A DNA stretch of 64,000 nt, from contig USGU01000013.1 of the NCBI GenBank assembly GCA_900554415.1, positions 7,975-71,974 of the forward strand. The letters run 5' to 3'. The stretch's first letter is position 1. Each line of letters opens with the position of its first letter. The stretch comes from an uncultured Lachnospiraceae bacterium (GTDB taxonomy: Bacteria > Bacillota > Clostridia > Lachnospirales > Lachnospiraceae). The position numbers were made by a program, and so were the translations under genes. This document shows positions 16,673-26,352 of the stretch, in pieces. Below the pieces are notes generated by a model, which searched no databases, was not told the DNA's origin, and worked only from the letters and a program-made list of their open reading frames with translations.

Positions 16673-18907
16673 CTATATTTTCTGCAGTTTTGCAAACATT
16701 GCAAACATCTTTTTCACACCTGCCGTGTCAAAGGCTACGGTCACTTCATAATCTCTTCCACCTGAAGTAATCTGCGTCACCAGACCTTCACCAAATTTCA
16801 CATGCCGGACTCTGTCACCCACTTCATAATCCAGTGCTCCGCCCTGTTTTTTCCCAAACTGCTGCACCGGCTTTGCAGCCGCAAATGGTTTTGCCTGAAA
16901 CGCCTGTTTCGCCTGTTGATAGGTACTATGTTTTACAGGTTCAAATTCTTTTTTCTTTTCTATTACAAGATGTTCCGACAAAAGCTCCTCCGGAATTTCT
17001 TCCACAAACCGGGATACTCTGTTATACTGCGTATTTCCATGAATCATTCTTCGTCTGGCACAAGTCAGTGCAAGATGCTTCTTTGCTCTTGTAATTCCAA
17101 CATAACAGAGTCTTCGTTCTTCTTCCACATCCATCGGGTCATCAGAATTAATGGACATGTAACTTGGAAAGAGTCCGTCTTCCAATCCAGTCAGATATAC
17201 ATTTGGAAATTCCAGTCCTTTTGCGCTATGTAAGGTCATCAGTACCACATAATCCGAGGATTCATCCAGAGAATCAATATCCGCTACCAGTGCAACCTGC
17301 TCTAAGAAACCGGATAATGTTGCTTTTTCTCCTGCTTCTTCGCATTCTTCTTCATAGGCTTTCATTTTGTTTTTTAATTCTTCAATATTTTCCAGGCGTG
17401 CTTCTGCCTCCTCATCCGTTTCTGCCTGTAATTCTTCCACATATCCCGTCGTCTCAATAATACTATCCATTAAATCTGAAATAGACAGGAAATCACATTC
17501 TGCCTTCATTTCTTCAATGATTGCAACAAACCGTTCAATTTTCCCTGCACTTCTTTCAACACCGGGAATTCCTGCTGCTGCCTTGGAAGCTTCATAGAAA
17601 CTGATGTCGTGTTCATAGGCATAATCCTGAATTCTTCCTATAGTAGTTGCCCCGATTCCCCGCTTTGGCACATTGATAATACGACGGACTGCCAGATCAT
17701 CTTTTCCATTTTCAATAGTTTTCAGATAGGCCAGTAAGTCCTTGATTTCTCTTCTGGCATAGAAGTTAATTCCGCCCACAATTTTATATGGAATATTGGA
17801 AACAACCAGCTTTTCTTCAAACATACGGGATTGCGCATTGGTACGGTATAAAATAGCATGGTCATTATAGGCCGCCCCTCTCATATTCACATTTCTGCGT
17901 ATGTCACCCACCACATACTCTGCCTCTTCATATGCATTATCGAACTGACGGAACTGCACCTGGTCTCCCCGTTCATTCTCCGTCCAGAGTGCCTTTTCTT
18001 TTCTGCCTCTGTTATGAGCAATCACTGCATTTGCCGCATCCAGAATATTTCCGGTAGAACGATAATTCTGCTCCAATTTGATGACCTTTGTATCGGTAAA
18101 TACCTGTTCAAAATTCAAAATATTTTTAATATTTGCTCCACGGAATTTGTAAATGGACTGGTCATCGTCACCTACCACGCAAAGATTTTTATATTTTCCG
18201 GCAAGGGTGCTCACCAGCATAAACTGCACCGTATTGGTATCCTGATACTCGTCCACCATGATATAGCGGAAACGGTTCTGGTAATATTCCAATACATCCG
18301 GCTGGGTCTGGAAAAGCTGCACCGTTTTCACCAGCAAATCATCAAAATCCAGTGCGTTGTTCGCCCGCATTTCTTTCTCATACTCGATATAGGCTTCGGC
18401 TATCTTCTTCTTTGTAAAATCCCCTTCTGCCTGAATCCGGAACTCTTCCGGACTTATCATTTCATTTTTTGCTGAAGAAATAGCGCCAAGAAGGGTACGT
18501 TCTTTATAGACTTTCGTGTCCAGTTGTAAAAAACGGCAGACATCCTTCATTAATGTTTTCTGGTCATCGGTATCATAAATCGTAAAGTTTGTATCATATC
18601 CTAGACGGTCAATATAGCGTCTCAGGATACGCACACACATAGAATGGAAGGTGCTGACCCAGATACTTTCTGCCCCCATTCCCACAATTTTGTCCACTCG
18701 TTCCCGCATTTCACTTGCCGCTTTGTTGGTAAATGTAATTGCCAGAATATTCCATGGATTGACTTGTTTCTCCTCAATCAGGTATGCAATACGATGTGTC
18801 AGTACTCTGGTTTTCCCGGAACCTGCCCCTGCAAGCAGCAAAAGCGGTCCCTCTGTATAGTATACCGCTTCCTTCTGCGGCTCATTTAACGAATCATAGA
18901 TACTCAT
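16673..18907 (-). CDS. pcrA: ATP-dependent DNA helicase PcrA/UvrD
   Basis: 744 aa, typical for the superfamily 1A 3'-5' helicase PcrA, which acts in repair and removes RecA or replication blocks. Visible motifs: motif Ia-type start LNEPQKEAV, Walker A GAGSGKT (27-33), TFTNKAASEMRERV, motif II VDEYQDTN, motif III GDDDQSIYKFRGA, QNYRST, and motif VI VGITRAKKHLAL. The C-terminus (YEVGDRVRHVKFGEGLVTQI) matches the PcrA tail that binds RNA polymerase. Start has RBS AAGGA. Confidence 0.96.
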   Translation of the reverse strand: MSIYDSLNEPQKEAVYYTEGPLLLLAGAGSGKTRVLTHRIAYLIEEKQVNPWNILAITFTNKAASEMRERVDKIVGMGAESIWVSTFHSMCVRILRRYIDRLGYDTNFTIYDTDDQKTLMKDVCRFLQLDTKVYKERTLLGAISSAKNEMISPEEFRIQAEGDFTKKKIAEAYIEYEKEMRANNALDFDDLLVKTVQLFQTQPDVLEYYQNRFRYIMVDEYQDTNTVQFMLVSTLAGKYKNLCVVGDDDQSIYKFRGANIKNILNFEQVFTDTKVIKLEQNYRSTGNILDAANAVIAHNRGRKEKALWTENERGDQVQFRQFDNAYEEAEYVVGDIRRNVNMRGAAYNDHAILYRTNAQSRMFEEKLVVSNIPYKIVGGINFYARREIKDLLAYLKTIENGKDDLAVRRIINVPKRGIGATTIGRIQDYAYEHDISFYEASKAAAGIPGVERSAGKIERFVAIIEEMKAECDFLSISDLMDSIIETTGYVEELQAETDEEAEARLENIEELKNKMKAYEEECEEAGEKATLSGFLEQVALVADIDSLDESSDYVVLMTLHSAKGLEFPNVYLTGLEDGLFPSYMSINSDDPMDVEEERRLCYVGITRAKKHLALTCARRRMIHGNTQYNRVSRFVEEIPEELLSEHLVIEKKKEFEPVKHSTYQQAKQAFQAKPFAAAKPVQQFGKKQGGALDYEVGDRVRHVKFGEGLVTQITSGGRDYEVTVAFDTAGVKKMFAMFAKLQKI

Positions 18908-18966
18908 AATTTTAATTCCTTTTTCTTTCTCTTTTCATCTTTCAAACAGACAATTGTACTTTTCTT

Positions 18967-18995
18967 AGCATACCACATTTTTCACTGATTGAAAA
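18967..18995 (-). promoter_or_regulatory. Possible pcrA promoter
   Basis: TTTTCA (18995-18990), 17 nt, TATGCT (18972-18967), about 60 nt before the pcrA start. Both boxes are imperfect. Confidence 0.4.
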
Positions 18996-19017
18996 ACAAA
19001 ATAGATGGTTTTATGTG

Positions 19018-19046
19018 TTTACTTTATGAATTTACTATGTTAAAAT
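19018..19046 (+). promoter_or_regulatory. Promoter of the yerC-like/truA unit
   Basis: TTTACT (19018-19023), 17-nt spacer, TAAAAT (19041-19046), 33 nt before the ATG at 19079. Confidence 0.55.
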
Positions 19047-19078
19047 GTAAGAGTGAAAATAATGCGGAGGTAATCAGT

Positions 19079-19393
19079 ATGAGTAAAAAAATCAGAACAG
19101 AAGCTGTTGATTTCTTATTTGACTCCATCTTGCTTCTTGAAAACAGAGAGGAATGCTATAAATTCTTTGAAGATATTTGCACAATCAACGAACTGCTTTC
19201 TTTATCCCAGAGATTTGAAGTTGCAAAGATGCTGCGCAGCGATAACACTTATCTGGAAATTGCAGAAAAGACCGGTGCTTCTACTGCAACTATCAGTCGT
19301 GTAAACCGTTCTCTCAACTATGGAAACGATGGTTATGATATGATTTTTGAACGTTATAATAACTGGAAAAAATCCAATGAATCAAAATTATAA
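19079..19393 (+). CDS. YerC/YecD family TrpR-related transcriptional regulator
   Basis: 104 aa. The helix-turn-helix of the TrpR/YerC family is clear: INELLSLSQRFEVAKMLRSDNTYLEIAEKTGASTATISRVNRSL. I start it at 19079 because GGAGG lies 8 nt upstream; the longer frame from 18989 has no such site. YerC proteins are small Trp-repressor-like DNA-binding proteins found across Firmicutes; their targets are poorly known. The 3' end overlaps the truA start by 17 nt, so the two are translated from one message. Confidence 0.88.
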   Translation: MSKKIRTEAVDFLFDSILLLENREECYKFFEDICTINELLSLSQRFEVAKMLRSDNTYLEIAEKTGASTATISRVNRSLNYGNDGYDMIFERYNNWKKSNESKL

Positions 19394-20120
19394 GTTTACG
19401 ATTTCCTATGACGGAACACGCTACTGCGGCTGGCAAAGTCAGGGAAATACAGACGCTACTGTTCAGGGTAAGCTGGAAGCCGTTCTTTCAAAAATGACTG
19501 CCACTACCGTTGAACTTACCGGTGCAGGAAGAACAGATGCAGGTGTCCACGCAAAGGCAATGACTGCCAATGCAGTGTTACATACCGATTTGTCCACCTC
19601 ACAAATCCGGGACTATCTTAACACTTATCTTCCTTGCGATATTTGCGTGCTGGAGGTGCATGAAGCTGCTCCTCGTTTTCATAGCAGATATCATGCAACA
19701 GGAAAGACCTATACATACACTTGTTATACCGGCCCTTTAAAGCCGGTATTTGACCGTAATTATGTCTATATTCTGGAAGCCACTCCTGATGTGAAGAAAA
19801 TGCGGGAAGCCGCAGAATACCTCACCGGAGAACATGATTTCAAAAGTTTTTGTGGAAATCCAAAGTTCAAAAAATCTACCATTCGTAATGTAGATTCCAT
19901 TAAGATTACGCAGGAAGGTCCTTATCTCAGACTCTCCTATCACGGAAATGGTTTCCTTCAAAACATGGTACGGATTCTTACAGGAACTTTATTGGAAGTG
20001 GGATACGGGAAACGCAGTCCAGAAAGTATGATAGCCCTGTTGGATGCAAAGAATCGAAAAGAAGCTGGATTTACGGCACCTGCTCAGGGATTATGCCTAA
20101 TGAAAGTTGATTATAATTAA
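19377..20120 (+). CDS. truA: tRNA pseudouridine(38-40) synthase TruA
   Basis: 247 aa. The N-terminus YKFTISYDGTRYCGWQ and the catalytic loop GAGRTDAGVHA (with the essential Asp) identify TruA, which makes pseudouridine in the tRNA anticodon arm. Further family blocks are SRYHATGKTYTY and HDFKSFCG. The start at 19377 (Met-Asn-Gln-Asn) fits family N-termini better than the upstream ATG at 19347, which would lie deeper inside the regulator gene. A bidirectional terminator follows. Confidence 0.95.
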   Translation: MNQNYKFTISYDGTRYCGWQSQGNTDATVQGKLEAVLSKMTATTVELTGAGRTDAGVHAKAMTANAVLHTDLSTSQIRDYLNTYLPCDICVLEVHEAAPRFHSRYHATGKTYTYTCYTGPLKPVFDRNYVYILEATPDVKKMREAAEYLTGEHDFKSFCGNPKFKKSTIRNVDSIKITQEGPYLRLSYHGNGFLQNMVRILTGTLLEVGYGKRSPESMIALLDAKNRKEAGFTAPAQGLCLMKVDYN

Positions 20121-20128
20121 CTGTACGA

Positions 20129-20158
20129 AAAAAGCTGTCCTCATCACGACAGCTTTTT
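20129..20158. terminator. Bidirectional terminator between truA and the DUF1836 gene
   Basis: Stem AAAAAGCTGTC / GACAGCTTTTT with an 8-nt loop, placed between two convergent stops (20120 and 20170); A and T runs serve both strands. Confidence 0.85.
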
Positions 20159-20169
20159 AAACATATTTA

Positions 20170-20781
20170 CTATTTTTTCTTTTTTCCGTGTTCTTCCGGT
20201 GTGATTTCATCCACCAATTTTTCAATCAGTAATTTCTTCACATATACATCAAAACTGAGACTGCAGATAAATGCGAAAAGCTGTAAATATTTCTGCTGCT
20301 CTTCCCCTGCTTCTTCAAACATCCCCTCGGCCTGATGGTAGCTTTCTTCCACATCTGCCTTCAAGGTATCAATCTTACTCTTTTCCAGTTCACATATCTG
20401 TGTATAAATCTCTTCAAAACCATACACTTCTTCTGCCCCAAAGTACTGCTCTGCCAAAGGTTTTAACAATGTCTCGATGTCTTTAATCGACAAAATATTT
20501 TTAAAATAATAAATATAGATTAACATCAGAATATGTTCTTTGGAATATTTTTTCTTGACAGGAGCCGGAAGCAGATGATTCTTGGCATAGTTATTGATCA
20601 TTGTCTTCGTCAGTACCTTATCCTCCGGATAACGCTTGCTGTGCTGCATCTGTTCTTCCATGAAAGTTGTAACCTGGTCCATATACAAATCAATATTTGG
20701 AATATCTTCTAAATGAACATAATCAATCCATCCAATGTTCTCCAGTATACTTTTTAACAAATCTTTTGAATCAATTGTCAT
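20170..20781 (-). CDS. DUF1836 family protein
   Basis: 203 aa. The central block LTKTMINNYAKNHLLPAPVKKKYSKEHILMLIYIYYFKNILSIKDIETLL matches the DUF1836 family of Firmicutes, which resembles a MerR-like winged helix (unproven as a DNA binder here). There is no membrane helix or signal peptide. RBS AGGTGATG precedes the ATG. It is monocistronic with a good promoter and a shared terminator. Confidence 0.85.
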   Translation of the reverse strand: MTIDSKDLLKSILENIGWIDYVHLEDIPNIDLYMDQVTTFMEEQMQHSKRYPEDKVLTKTMINNYAKNHLLPAPVKKKYSKEHILMLIYIYYFKNILSIKDIETLLKPLAEQYFGAEEVYGFEEIYTQICELEKSKIDTLKADVEESYHQAEGMFEEAGEEQQKYLQLFAFICSLSFDVYVKKLLIEKLVDEITPEEHGKKKK

Positions 20782-20803
20782 ATTTCATCACCTCAATATA
20801 GAT

Positions 20804-20832
20804 ATTATATAGTATAAAAAACCATTCAGCAA
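20804..20832 (-). promoter_or_regulatory. Promoter of the DUF1836 gene
   Basis: TTGCTG (20832-20827), 17 nt, TATAAT (20809-20804), 23 nt before the ATG. Confidence 0.7.
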
Positions 20833-20918
20833 GCTTCTTTTCAGAATCGTGTAATAATCGAAATTTTTCTGGTAAATCGTTAAAATTCTATAAAAACAAA
20901 ACTTATTTTTCTTATTCG

Positions 20919-20927
20919 TGTTATACT
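20919..20927 (+). promoter_or_regulatory. Extended -10 promoter of the GH2 gene
   Basis: TGTTATACT (TG at 20919-20920, TATACT at 20922-20927) without a recognisable -35, 38 nt before the GH2 start. The extended -10 can compensate for the weak upstream box. Confidence 0.5.
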
Positions 20928-20965
20928 GTGATTTATAAAATACCAAAGAAAGGACGAGGTAGTGT

Positions 20966-22777
20966 ATGAATCTGAAAGACGCTTTGCAAAGTGTACATTT
21001 ATTTGCGAGAAAAGAAGCGCTCGTTCCCCTTTCTACTGTATGGGGTGAACAGTTAGACCCGGAACATATACTGGAAGAATATCCTAGACCTCAACTCGTC
21101 CGGGATAATTATATGAACCTGAATGGTTATTGGAATTATAAAATTTTAAAGAAAGACAAGAATAAAATATCGGAATTACAGGGAAAGATTCTGGTTCCAT
21201 TTTCTCCGGAGGCTCCTCTTTCCGGTGTAAATCATCAGCTTCTTCCTTCTGAAACACTGATTTGTGAGCGTAAGCTTCCAAAATTACAGTCCCCTGGCGA
21301 AGGGTATCACTGTATTCTTCATTTTGGTGCCGTAGACCAGTTTTGCCAGGTATCTGTGAATGGGCAGACAGTGACCACCCATCTCGGAGGTTATCTTCCA
21401 TTTTCCGTAGATATTACCTCCCAGCTGCATGAACAGGACAATGTCCTCACGGTACAGATTGAGGACCACTCTGACCGCTCTTTCCAAAGTGTCGGAAAGC
21501 AGAAGCTGAAACGGGGCGGGATGTTTTATACCGCCCAGAGCGGCATCTGGCAGACTGTATGGCTGGAGTGGGTACCGCCTGTATATATTACAGACTTGGA
21601 AATCACACCACTCTTTGACAAGGAAACTATCCATGTATCTGTAAGCCTGAACTCAGCACGTTTAAACTGCTGTGCTTCCACTTCCGTTGTATGCAATGTT
21701 TATGACGCAGAGGATAACCTTGTCTCTAAAAGTGTTTGTACAAATTCATCCAGTGGACTCTGTCAGTTCTCCTGCTATTGTGATGTCAATGATATGCACC
21801 CATGGACACCGGATAACCCTTATCTGTATACCTTGAGAGTATTTGCCGGGGAGGATGAAGTGACCGGATATTTTGCTATGCGTACCTTTACCATCGAAAA
21901 AGATGCGTCCGGCATCGCCCGTTTTTGTCTGAATCACGAACCTGTTTTCTTAAATGGTGTGTTAGACCAGGGCTACTGGCCGGATGGACTTTATACGGCT
22001 CCTTCAGATGAGGCCCTGATATATGACATTCAGTCTATGAAAAATCTGGGATTCAATATGCTTCGCAAGCATGCCAAGATTGAGTCTGCAAGATGGTATT
22101 ATCATTGTGACCGTCTGGGTATGATTGTATGGCAGGATATGGTAAATGGTGGCGGCTATTCTGCTCCGCTTATGACCTGGCTTCCTACGCTCTGTCCCGC
22201 TTTCCGCACAAAGTTTACCGATAAACTTTATCCCCTGCTCGGACGTAAGAATTCCCATGGAAGGGAACAATTTATACAAGAATGCCGCAGCACTATCCAG
22301 GCACTCCATGCATTTCCGTGTATCAGTACCTGGGTGATTTTCAATGAAGGCTGGGGACAGTTTGATTCCAAAAAACTCACCAAAATGTTCCGCGAACTGG
22401 ATACTATGCGGTTAATTGATACGGCAAGTGGATGGTTTGATAAAGGTTACGGAGACTTCAAAAGTGAGCACAATTACTTTTCTAAACAGCATGTAATTGC
22501 AGATAAGCGTGCTTTTGTTATTTCCGAACTTGGTGGATATGCCTGCCCGGTTAAGAAGCATTTGTCTACTTCTCATGTTTATGGATACAGGGTGCATAAG
22601 AATCTGACAGATTTTCAATCAGCCTATAGAAAACTGATGAAACTGGAAGTAGAACCACTTATTTCACAAGGTCTCTGTGGAACCATCTACACACAGGTCT
22701 CTGATATTGAGGATGAAGTGAACGGCATCCTGACCTATGACCGGAAAGTTTGCAAACTGAAAAATAATGGGAATTAA
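20966..22777 (+). CDS. Glycoside hydrolase family 2 enzyme
   Basis: 603 aa, cytoplasmic (no signal peptide). Order: jelly-roll sugar-binding domain (about 30-205; FSVDITSQLHEQDNVLTVQIEDHSD), an Ig-like domain (about 206-310) and a TIM barrel (about 315-590). Catalytic acid/base in WVIFNEGWGQ (Glu461) and probable nucleophile in VISELGGY (Glu521). Substrate class (beta-galactoside, glucuronide or mannoside) cannot be decided from sequence alone. Shorter than classical beta-galactosidases because the C-terminal domains are absent. RBS AGGACGAGG; the gene stands alone with its own terminator. An intracellular enzyme suggests the substrate is imported as a small oligosaccharide. Confidence 0.9.
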   Translation: MNLKDALQSVHLFARKEALVPLSTVWGEQLDPEHILEEYPRPQLVRDNYMNLNGYWNYKILKKDKNKISELQGKILVPFSPEAPLSGVNHQLLPSETLICERKLPKLQSPGEGYHCILHFGAVDQFCQVSVNGQTVTTHLGGYLPFSVDITSQLHEQDNVLTVQIEDHSDRSFQSVGKQKLKRGGMFYTAQSGIWQTVWLEWVPPVYITDLEITPLFDKETIHVSVSLNSARLNCCASTSVVCNVYDAEDNLVSKSVCTNSSSGLCQFSCYCDVNDMHPWTPDNPYLYTLRVFAGEDEVTGYFAMRTFTIEKDASGIARFCLNHEPVFLNGVLDQGYWPDGLYTAPSDEALIYDIQSMKNLGFNMLRKHAKIESARWYYHCDRLGMIVWQDMVNGGGYSAPLMTWLPTLCPAFRTKFTDKLYPLLGRKNSHGREQFIQECRSTIQALHAFPCISTWVIFNEGWGQFDSKKLTKMFRELDTMRLIDTASGWFDKGYGDFKSEHNYFSKQHVIADKRAFVISELGGYACPVKKHLSTSHVYGYRVHKNLTDFQSAYRKLMKLEVEPLISQGLCGTIYTQVSDIEDEVNGILTYDRKVCKLKNNGN

Positions 22778-22803
22778 CAAAACCAAAAAAATGAAAGAAC
22801 TAG

Positions 22804-22855
22804 CAAAATGGAGCCTGCTCCCCTCTTCAATGAGGGTTGTAGACTCCATTTTTTT
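22804..22855 (+). terminator. Terminator of the GH2 gene
   Basis: Stem AAAATGGAG / CTCCATTTT with an inner CCCTC / GAGGG helix, followed by a run of T. It also faces the convergent ABC permease gene. Confidence 0.8.
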
Positions 22856-22914
22856 TGCGGCGCAACGCTGCCGCGATAGCTTATAAATATATCCAAACTT
22901 CGTAAGTGAATGGA

Positions 22915-24171
22915 TTATTCATGCTTCAACGCATCAATCGGATTCAATCTGGAAGCTTTCACTGCCGGAATCAGACCGAACACAATTCCAATCACCATAG
23001 AAAATACCACAGCGATTACACATGCAGGGATGCTGAATACAACCGGAGTTCCCATTACTTTCGATAACATTTGTGCCAGTGCCATACCACATAAGACACC
23101 TAAAAATCCGCCCATGCTAGTAAGTACGGCTGCTTCTGTCAGAAACTGCCCTAAAATCACGTTCTGTCCTGCTCCTAGTGCCATCTTCAGCCCGATTTCT
23201 TTGGTTCGTTCTGTCACGGATACCAGCATAATATTCATAACACCAATTCCACCTACTAAAAGGGAAATAGCTGCAATCCACAAAAGCTGTTTGTTGGTCG
23301 TCTCTGACAGACTCTGCAAATGAGAAGCCTGCTCCAACAAGTCATTTGCTTCGTAGGAATATTTAGAACTTGATATCTGTGTGCCGTTCAGACTATTTGC
23401 CACGTTATTTCCTGCAGTAGTCATATCATCCGTAGATGTCGCACGCACTGCCACGTTCTGTGGCTCGTCAAACCGGTAAACGATTGGCCAGCAGCTTGTA
23501 GGAATAAATACTGCTCCTGCCGAGGTATCCATATAATTCGTATAGTCCTGATAGCTCTGGATATTCGGCTGTGATTCATTGGACTTAGTAACAATCCCAA
23601 CAATTTCAAATGGTTCTCCCTGAATTTCCAGAATCTGTCCAACCGGGCTCACCCCTTCAAACAGTTTTCCTGCAGTTTTACTGTCCACCAGTGCAACCTT
23701 GCGGAAGCTGTCATAATCTGCCTGCTGAAAATCCCGTCCGAAGCTGATCTGATATCCATTGACGTTAAAATAATTCTGGTCAATTCCATAAAGTTCTCCG
23801 GTAAATGCACTGTTTTTATAATATACACCATCCACATAAGAGCGTTTCTGATATAATGCGGTTCCTTCTACCTTATCCAATTCATCCAGTGCCGCTCTGG
23901 TTTCTTCAGTGATCACCGAAACGCCCTCCGGCAGATTAGAATATTGCATATCCACTTCCTGCCCATCCTGTTTCAACTGAACCGTTACCACATTATTTCC
24001 CGAGCCAATCAGATTCTCCTTAATCTGCTCATTCGTTCCCTTAATCGTAGATACAATCGTAATAATGGAAGAAATACCAATGATGATTCCGAGCATTGTT
24101 AAAAAGGAACGGAATTTGTGGCTCCATAATCCCTGAAAGGATAAAATTATATTTTCAAGCATATTCCACAT
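22915..24171 (-). CDS. MacB/FtsX-type ABC transporter permease
   Basis: 418 aa. MacB_PCD layout: a first membrane helix (FLTMLGIIIGISSIITIVS), a large extracytoplasmic domain (about 45-285), then three helices in the FtsX domain (LLWIAAISLLVGGIGVMNIMLVSVTERTKEIGLKMALGA and two following). MacB permeases work as mechanotransmitters that push substrates out rather than carrying them across. It is the last gene of the four-gene exporter operon, 5 nt after the adaptor gene. The substrate (peptide, antibiotic or lipid) is not predictable. Confidence 0.92.
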   Translation of the reverse strand: MWNMLENIILSFQGLWSHKFRSFLTMLGIIIGISSIITIVSTIKGTNEQIKENLIGSGNNVVTVQLKQDGQEVDMQYSNLPEGVSVITEETRAALDELDKVEGTALYQKRSYVDGVYYKNSAFTGELYGIDQNYFNVNGYQISFGRDFQQADYDSFRKVALVDSKTAGKLFEGVSPVGQILEIQGEPFEIVGIVTKSNESQPNIQSYQDYTNYMDTSAGAVFIPTSCWPIVYRFDEPQNVAVRATSTDDMTTAGNNVANSLNGTQISSSKYSYEANDLLEQASHLQSLSETTNKQLLWIAAISLLVGGIGVMNIMLVSVTERTKEIGLKMALGAGQNVILGQFLTEAAVLTSMGGFLGVLCGMALAQMLSKVMGTPVVFSIPACVIAVVFSMVIGIVFGLIPAVKASRLNPIDALKHE

Positions 24172-24176
24172 CCTCC

Positions 24177-25679
24177 TTAATATCCATAGAATTCATCCAT
24201 GGTCGATTCCTTCGTTTTCGCTCCGTCATATGCGCTCTTTCCATATGGAAAAGCCACAAAATCCTCTGTGGTCAGACCGCTCTTGATTTCTGTATAGGAG
24301 CCATATAAATCCTTACCTGTCCGCACAACCCGTTTCTCCAGTTTGCCATCATCCCCGCGGACATAGACATAACTCTGCCCGTTTTCCGTACGGATAAACT
24401 GATTTTCCAGATAAAGAGTATCCTCATCCTGACTGGTATTCTGATATTGAATATTCACATATTCATTTTCCTGCAGTCCGGCACTTTCGTCCACAAATAC
24501 ACGGAACGGATAGTAAGAAACGTTGCTGTTTCCATTAGAGTATGCATAAGTATCTGCAACCGGATAAGTATAGATATCGGTAATAGTTCCTTCACACGTC
24601 GTTCCTGTCATCCAGGAATTAACCTGAACTGTCTGACCTACTTCTGTCACACCTAATTCCAGTTCACTCATGGCACCATTAATGTAATAGCCGCCACCAC
24701 CGGAAACTTCTACCACTGGTTCATTATTCTTGAATGCCTCGTCCGGGTCACGCACCATGGTAACCGTACCGTCAACGGTACTGACAACACTTCCATCCTG
24801 CATTTCTTTCTGCATTTTTTTAAGATTCAGTTCTGCCAGCTTGATTTTAATCTGGAGGTCACTGATTTCCTGTTCCTTTTCATCCCGCAGTTGTTTCAGC
24901 TCGGAAGCCGTGTAATCAGACCCATTGTCCACATAATATGGTTCTTTCGGTTCATCGTATTGCTGAATATTCTCCGGAATGTCAGGCTCATACACCTGTA
25001 CAGAGATTCCCGTATCGCTTTTCAGCAAATGTAATCCCCAGCTTTGCTCTATTTTTCCATTCAGAGCATTGTCTTCCCGTTTCAATAAAACGAGAAAACA
25101 TTCCTCTGTCCCATCTGACAAAATTACCGGATACAGTTCATCTATATAGTGTTCTTCATCCCACAAATAGTAATATGGATTGTCTTCGCTTCCATCTCCC
25201 TGTATTTTGTAAGGTACCTCCTGTACATTCGGTGTGAACGTATCCGATGGAGTAACCAGCGTACTGGAATGTGGAGTCATGGCTTTCAATGCTTTCAGTT
25301 CTTTTTCTGCCATGGTAAGCTGAAGCTTCGACTGCTGTACCTCAATTTCTGCCTTTTTCACTTCCAAATCTGAGAGAGTAGTATCGTATTTCAACAGAAC
25401 ATCTCCTTTGGATACGGTCTGCCCTTCCTGAACAAGCACTTCATTTACCTTCTGTGTTTCAGAAATCGTCACTTTCTGAAGTTTATCTGTTGTAACCATT
25501 CCCTGCGTTTCTGAGGTGTCTCCCCAGTAATCGGTCATAGAAAAATCCGATACTGCATAAACATTGGCCGGTTTTTGCTGAGTATTGCGGAAAGCCACCA
25601 TAATACCCCATATTGCAGCACATCCTACTGCCACTGCCACGACACCAATCAGAATCCGTTTGACTGTTTTATTCCTCAT
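24177..25679 (-). CDS. HlyD/MacA-type adaptor subunit of the ABC exporter
   Basis: About 500 aa. One N-terminal membrane anchor (ILIGVVAVAVGCAAIWGIMVAF), a biotinyl/lipoyl-like half (VNEVLVQEGQTVSKGDVLLKYD), a coiled-coil hairpin, and beta-barrel regions. An unusual insert of about 130 residues lies inside the coiled coil. The start at 25679 is set by AAGGAGG 5-6 nt upstream; the longer frame from 25733 lies inside the ATPase gene. It overlaps the ATPase 3' end by 11 nt. This is the second adaptor of the operon and differs from the lipoprotein adaptor at 26352-27569. Confidence 0.88.
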   Translation of the reverse strand: MRNKTVKRILIGVVAVAVGCAAIWGIMVAFRNTQQKPANVYAVSDFSMTDYWGDTSETQGMVTTDKLQKVTISETQKVNEVLVQEGQTVSKGDVLLKYDTTLSDLEVKKAEIEVQQSKLQLTMAEKELKALKAMTPHSSTLVTPSDTFTPNVQEVPYKIQGDGSEDNPYYYLWDEEHYIDELYPVILSDGTEECFLVLLKREDNALNGKIEQSWGLHLLKSDTGISVQVYEPDIPENIQQYDEPKEPYYVDNGSDYTASELKQLRDEKEQEISDLQIKIKLAELNLKKMQKEMQDGSVVSTVDGTVTMVRDPDEAFKNNEPVVEVSGGGGYYINGAMSELELGVTEVGQTVQVNSWMTGTTCEGTITDIYTYPVADTYAYSNGNSNVSYYPFRVFVDESAGLQENEYVNIQYQNTSQDEDTLYLENQFIRTENGQSYVYVRGDDGKLEKRVVRTGKDLYGSYTEIKSGLTTEDFVAFPYGKSAYDGAKTKESTMDEFYGY

Positions 25680-26352
25680 CGATGCCTCCTTCCGACAAAA
25701 TACCGTCCTTGATATAATGTACTTTCTGTGCATATCCCGCGATATGGGAATCGTGGGTAATCATAATAATTGTCGAACCATTTTCATGAAGCATATCGAA
25801 CAGCTCCATGACCTGCTTACCGGAAGCCGAGTCCAGTGCACCTGTCGGTTCATCTGCAAGCAGAAGCTTCGGTTTTCCCACAATTGCTCTGGCAATTGCA
25901 ACTCTCTGGCACTGTCCGCCTGACAACTGGTCCGGCCGGTAATCCACACGTTCCGAAAGTCCTACAGTTTCCAGCGCTTCTTTCGCCAGTCTTCTTCTTT
26001 CTTCTTTCTTCACGCCCCGATATAATAAGGGAAGAGCAACATTATCCAGTGCCGATAACTTAGGCAGAAGGTTAAAAGACTGAAATACAAATCCGATTTC
26101 CACATTTCTTACCTTCGCAAGTTCTTTCATGGTACATTTGGTAATATCCTTCTCCCCAAGGAAATACGAACCTGAAGTCGGTACATCCAGACACCCGATC
26201 AGATTCATTAATGTGGTTTTTCCCGAACCGGATGGTCCCATAATTGCAAGGTAATCCCCTTCGTCTACAGTAAGGCTGACGTTTTTCAACACCTTTGTGA
26301 CACTTTTTCCCATAGGAAATTCTTTGCAAATATCCTGCATTTCCAGAATCAT
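25669..26352 (-). CDS. MacB/LolD-type ABC transporter ATPase
   Basis: 227 aa. Walker A GPSGSGKTT, Q loop, signature LSGGQCQRVAIARAI, Walker B LLLADEPTGALDS and the H loop (ITHD) are all present, so it should be an active ATPase. It is typical of the short LolD/MacB-cytoplasmic class with a separate permease. Its ATG overlaps the stop of the upstream adaptor gene (TAATG). Confidence 0.95.
   Translation of the reverse strand: MILEMQDICKEFPMGKSVTKVLKNVSLTVDEGDYLAIMGPSGSGKTTLMNLIGCLDVPTSGSYFLGEKDITKCTMKELAKVRNVEIGFVFQSFNLLPKLSALDNVALPLLYRGVKKEERRRLAKEALETVGLSERVDYRPDQLSGGQCQRVAIARAIVGKPKLLLADEPTGALDSASGKQVMELFDMLHENGSTIIMITHDSHIAGYAQKVHYIKDGILSEGGIDEE

Noticed and set aside
22804..22855. Riboswitch or sRNA downstream of the GH2 gene
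   Set aside because: The structure is a simple nested terminator between convergent genes.
25680..25733. Extended N-terminus of the membrane-anchored adaptor
   Set aside because: It lies inside the ATPase gene; AAGGAGG clearly marks the ATG at 25679.
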